DNA from: Spirochaetales bacterium
GTDB lineage: Bacteria > Spirochaetota > Spirochaetia > DSM-2461
DNA: 64,000 nt
Direction: 5' to 3'
NCBI GenBank assembly: GCA_028533045.1
Contig: JAQQAP010000045.1
Coordinates: 56,818-120,817, forward strand
Shown here: positions 61,305 through 64,000 of the stretch, one piece after another
Position numbering within the stretch: the first letter of the stretch is position 1
Layout: each line of letters begins with the position of its first letter
The notes under the pieces: model-generated
What the model saw: only the letters and a program-made list of their open reading frames with translations
Told to the model about the DNA's origin: nothing
The model's database searches: none
Made by a program: the position numbers and the translations under genes

Positions 61305-62801
61305 TTATTCGAGACCTAAAACTTGCACTCGAAATCTATCCTCCATTTCGTCACTACCTATAATTGAAATCTCGGAAAAAGTAATAATTCTCTCTCTGGA
61401 GATACCCTTCTCTTCAAAGAGTTTCTTAATTTCTTCTGTTTTGTTTTCTACCTCGGTCATTAAGAAAACAGGGTCTTCCAATAAAGTCGTTTGGAGTTCC
61501 AGGGAAATTGACATATCAGCCTTTTCTAAAAGGATTCTTGCTGTTTCCTCAAGATCATGAATCGATTCTTCTGTTAACTGATTGGAACCATCCTCAAAGT
61601 ACAAACAGGGGAAGCCCCTATCCTTTTCGGCAGGCGAAGTTTCGGCAGGAGAAGGATTGGGAATTTCTTGCTTTAGTTTTGGTTTTCTTCTGGTTTTGAA
61701 CTTAAACCGTCCCCCCACATCAACCGTAACCATAGAGATTTCCGTATTCATCTGGGAACCATCATATCCGTAATAGAGCCAGGACATACCGCAAAACAAC
61801 TCCCAAAAAGAGTCTTTTTTTAGAAGAGTCGGTTTTAGCCCCGTTTTAATATAGGGAGACCAATGGTCTAAACTATCAAAGGAATCGGCCCAATCGGATT
61901 CCGTAAAAAGGTCAATCTGAGAACTAAAATCCAGTCTTAATGAGGGAAGCAGGTAATAATTGATATCTAATTGAGCAAACAGGCCCGTATCACTCCTGTT
62001 GTATAATTGTGTTGTTCCATATTCAAAGGGAGACTGAATCCAGGAAAACCCCAATCCACTATGAACATCCCACTTAGGTGAAGTATTAAACCTGAATGTT
62101 GGGACGGCCCGTAAGGTTAGCCAATAACCGGTTAAATCCGTATCATGATGTTCCCCATTAAAAAGGTAATAATCCCCCATAAATTCCAATCCCAACTCCC
62201 CCCATTTTGTCGTTCCTCCCATAAAGAGAGCGAGGTCGGTTCCTATGTTCACCATTTCATAGTCTGTATTGTAGGCGGGATGTACATTGATTTCCAAATC
62301 GCTGGTAAAGTTTGACAGATTCTTAATCTTAAGGGTATAGCTTTGCCGCTCCCCGTCGGGCCCCACAACCTCATAAACAATAGGTTCAGAAAGATCAATT
62401 TCCGATTCATTACTTTTCTGTTCTATCTCACCTATAAAAAGGGCGCTGTCTTTCGTCGTTTTGAAAACAGGAATCACAGAGGAAATTGTGCCACATCCGG
62501 GGATTTTCCCTATAATTTCAAAATCATAACCCGATCTATCACCTTTTAGTGATACAATTTCACAGGGATACCCCAGGAGAGAGAACTCCTCAAGTTTGGG
62601 GATCAAAACTGATTCGGTCCCCCCTTTATTTGCGGTTTCCCCCTCTGGCTGGGGCACATCGGTTCCATATAAGAAAATGGAAATAAAAAGAAAACATATA
62701 ACCAAAATAAGCTTTCTGTTACGGGCCACTTCCACATCTATAAAATCTTTTTTACATCTAATCATATAATCAATTACTCCTAATATAAAACGCTTACTCA
62801 T
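61305..62801 (-). CDS. Exported protein with beta-barrel-like region and OmpA-like C-terminus
   Basis: 498 residues. The ATG at 62801 overlaps the upstream gene by 8 nt; an ATG at 62765 is an alternative start. A signal segment (KLILVICFLFISIFLYG) precedes a beta-sandwich domain of about 110 residues ending in VYEVVGPDGERQSYTLKI, which resembles DUF5018-type modules. Amphipathic strands with aromatic ends (about 180-375, LGLEFMGDYYLFNG, LFAQLDINYYLLPSLRLDFS) look like an outer-membrane barrel. The last 110 residues resemble a diverged OmpA-type peptidoglycan-binding domain (YFEDGSNQLTEESIHDLEE). Confidence 0.72.
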   Translation of the reverse strand: MSKRFILGVIDYMIRCKKDFIDVEVARNRKLILVICFLFISIFLYGTDVPQPEGETANKGGTESVLIPKLEEFSLLGYPCEIVSLKGDRSGYDFEIIGKIPGCGTISSVIPVFKTTKDSALFIGEIEQKSNESEIDLSEPIVYEVVGPDGERQSYTLKIKNLSNFTSDLEINVHPAYNTDYEMVNIGTDLALFMGGTTKWGELGLEFMGDYYLFNGEHHDTDLTGYWLTLRAVPTFRFNTSPKWDVHSGLGFSWIQSPFEYGTTQLYNRSDTGLFAQLDINYYLLPSLRLDFSSQIDLFTESDWADSFDSLDHWSPYIKTGLKPTLLKKDSFWELFCGMSWLYYGYDGSQMNTEISMVTVDVGGRFKFKTRRKPKLKQEIPNPSPAETSPAEKDRGFPCLYFEDGSNQLTEESIHDLEETARILLEKADMSISLELQTTLLEDPVFLMTEVENKTEEIKKLFEEKGISRERIITFSEISIIGSDEMEDRFRVQVLGLE

Positions 62802-64000
62802 ATCTTGCTCTCAAGTAAGGGAATCCGTCGTTTATATCCGAATCTAATCCCCATATGGTTGTAAAATCGTAACCGGTAAAGGTTGATTCCACTTGCATTT
62901 CTTCTTCGGTTTTACGAGTTCCCAATCCGTTGTCTTCCATACCGTTTGCCAGTGTGCCGGAATAGAAACAGTTGCTAGTTTCTTCATCATCAACTATGAA
63001 ACCAATAAAACCACCAATGTCAGTGGTCGTATCAACATCCGTATTTGTTACATCTCCTGTGGAATAACAATTATTTGGATTTGTGTCGCTAATTTTCCCC
63101 AGGAAACCACCCACTTGCGTTTTACCGGAAACATCAGAGGTTGAGAAGCTGTTTTCAATAGTACAAGTAGTTATGGAACTCGTAAAACCTCCCGAATAAT
63201 TGGTTCCCGTTACGGAACCGGAGGAAGAACAGGAATCGATATCAAAAGAAGTAGTTATAAGACCGCAGAAACCGCCGCTAAAATAGGACGTTGCTGTAAC
63301 ATCTACATCGGCATGGCAATTGCTTACGGTAATGGAACTGCTCCCATCTTCGTTTCTCATATTGCCGCAGATACCACCTACATACATGCTGCCACTAACC
63401 GTTCCAGAGACTGTACAGTTGTAAATACCCGCCCCATCGGTCGTATCCGATGTCCCGACATACTTACCCATCATTCCCCCAACATAACTGTTACTGCTGG
63501 TTATGGAACAGTCTTCTATGGTTAAATTACTAATGGTGGCATCACCTTCAACTAAACCAAAAAGCCCCTGATAACTATCTGAATTATCTATAACAAGATT
63601 TGTTATTTTATAATCACAACCATCAACGTTTCCCGTAAAGGAGTTCGAATAATCCCCTATGGGAGTCCAGGAGGAGTATTCGCTAAGATCAATATCATTC
63701 ATGAGATAGTAGGAAGCGCTCAAGTCGTCTCTTATGTTGTACAAATCTTCAGCTGAATAGAGCAGAGAATATGAGACGGGACCGTCCCCATCGGGTTGGC
63801 AGCTTATACTTAACGCTTCTGATCGATTATCATAAATATCGAGGGAAACAAAGGAGAAGAGATACTCCTCCGAATTATCCAATCCCGTAACGGTATAGGT
63901 TCCTGTTCCCTTATCAAGGCTTACTGCTGTTTCTCCGTCGGGCTCCCAGGTTATTTCCACCGTGGCAAAGTCCGCATCAGCAGGGTCATCCCATGTAAAA
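62794..64000 (-). CDS. Surface protein with FN3-like and GLUG repeats (5' end outside window)
   Basis: The frame is open to the right edge, so the N-terminus is missing (402 codons in view). The first 70 residues are fibronectin-III-like (FTWDDPADADFATVEITWEP, LDIYDNRSEALSI). The rest begins with YNIRDDLSASYYLMNDIDLS and carries about six GLUG-like repeats (YVGGMMGKYVG, YVGGICGNM, YFSGGFCGLI, YSGGFTSSI, QVGGFLGKI, DIGGFIGFI), a beta-helical arrangement common in secreted adhesins of marine and host-associated bacteria. The C-terminal end is WGLDSDINDGFPYLRARYE. It is the first visible gene of the operon with the OmpA-like protein and phosphatase. Confidence 0.83.
   Translation of the reverse strand, partial: FTWDDPADADFATVEITWEPDGETAVSLDKGTGTYTVTGLDNSEEYLFSFVSLDIYDNRSEALSISCQPDGDGPVSYSLLYSAEDLYNIRDDLSASYYLMNDIDLSEYSSWTPIGDYSNSFTGNVDGCDYKITNLVIDNSDSYQGLFGLVEGDATISNLTIEDCSITSSNSYVGGMMGKYVGTSDTTDGAGIYNCTVSGTVSGSMYVGGICGNMRNEDGSSSITVSNCHADVDVTATSYFSGGFCGLITTSFDIDSCSSSGSVTGTNYSGGFTSSITTCTIENSFSTSDVSGKTQVGGFLGKISDTNPNNCYSTGDVTNTDVDTTTDIGGFIGFIVDDEETSNCFYSGTLANGMEDNGLGTRKTEEEMQVESTFTGYDFTTIWGLDSDINDGFPYLRARYE

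Noticed and set aside
1..64000. tRNA or rRNA genes
   Set aside because: No cloverleaf or rRNA core sequence was noticed on either strand; a covariance search was not possible.

Overview
The window looks like chromosome from a free-living, anaerobic, saccharolytic spirochaete. The evidence is the gene families: a UPF0164/FadL-like outer-membrane protein of the treponeme type, a PnrA/TmpC-type nucleoside-binding lipoprotein with its ABC transporter, many TPR and signal-peptide proteins of spirochaete character, a class III (oxygen-sensitive) ribonucleotide reductase, and cell-attached cellulases. The genus cannot be fixed from the sequence alone. No rRNA, tRNA, CRISPR array, insertion sequence or phage module was recognised. 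Coding density is high, with several convergent genes that overlap at their 3' ends.

Layout. 1-9 kb: a membrane-bound SpoIIE-type phosphatase (running off the left edge) with a 966-residue TPR protein, and a divergent outer-membrane protein followed by a block of 120-150 bp intergenic repeats. 9-12 kb: a membrane protein, a TIR-like/ankyrin protein and a TPR membrane protein. 12-17.6 kb: ispH, the yajC-secD-secF operon, a small unknown gene and a WYL regulator. 17.6-22.7 kb: a purine-nucleoside type ABC importer with a long leader that contains an intrinsic terminator. 22.7-27.9 kb: folC, an M28-like membrane protein and an acyl-CoA synthetase. 27.9-32 kb: nrdR-nrdD-(glycyl radical/glutaredoxin protein)-nrdG. 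32-38 kb: a CheY-like regulator, topA and a double-propeller diguanylate cyclase. 38-43 kb: a run of unknown or loosely assigned genes. 43-46 kb: aspS (behind a heptanucleotide repeat) and an MFS transporter. 46-57 kb: a PBP1-PAS-LuxR sensor-regulator, two GH5 cellulases, one GH9 cellulase and an esterase-like lipoprotein. 57-64 kb: a phosphotransferase-like gene and an operon of GLUG surface protein, OmpA-like outer-membrane protein, SpoIIE phosphatase and TPR/coiled-coil protein, in visibly more AT-rich DNA.

The most unusual system is the class III ribonucleotide reductase. NrdD stops after its Cys-rich segment and lacks the C-terminal glycyl-radical motif. The next gene, with its own ribosome-binding site, encodes that motif (TEVYSRIVGYYR) fused through a linker to a glutaredoxin/thioredoxin-like domain with a CPNC active site; nrdG follows with a 1-nt overlap. 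The radical carrier and the likely reductant would therefore sit on one separate polypeptide. The operon starts with nrdR and has two NrdR-box-like sites at its promoter.

A second theme is cellulose use. The GH9-GH5-GH5 genes encode lipoproteins with CBM3 and fibronectin-III modules and no dockerins, so they are probably tethered to the cell rather than assembled in a cellulosome. The promoter ahead of the GH9 gene carries two tandem 21-bp palindromes just upstream of a TATAAT box, and a PBP1-PAS-LuxR protein encoded downstream on the same strand is the obvious candidate regulator.
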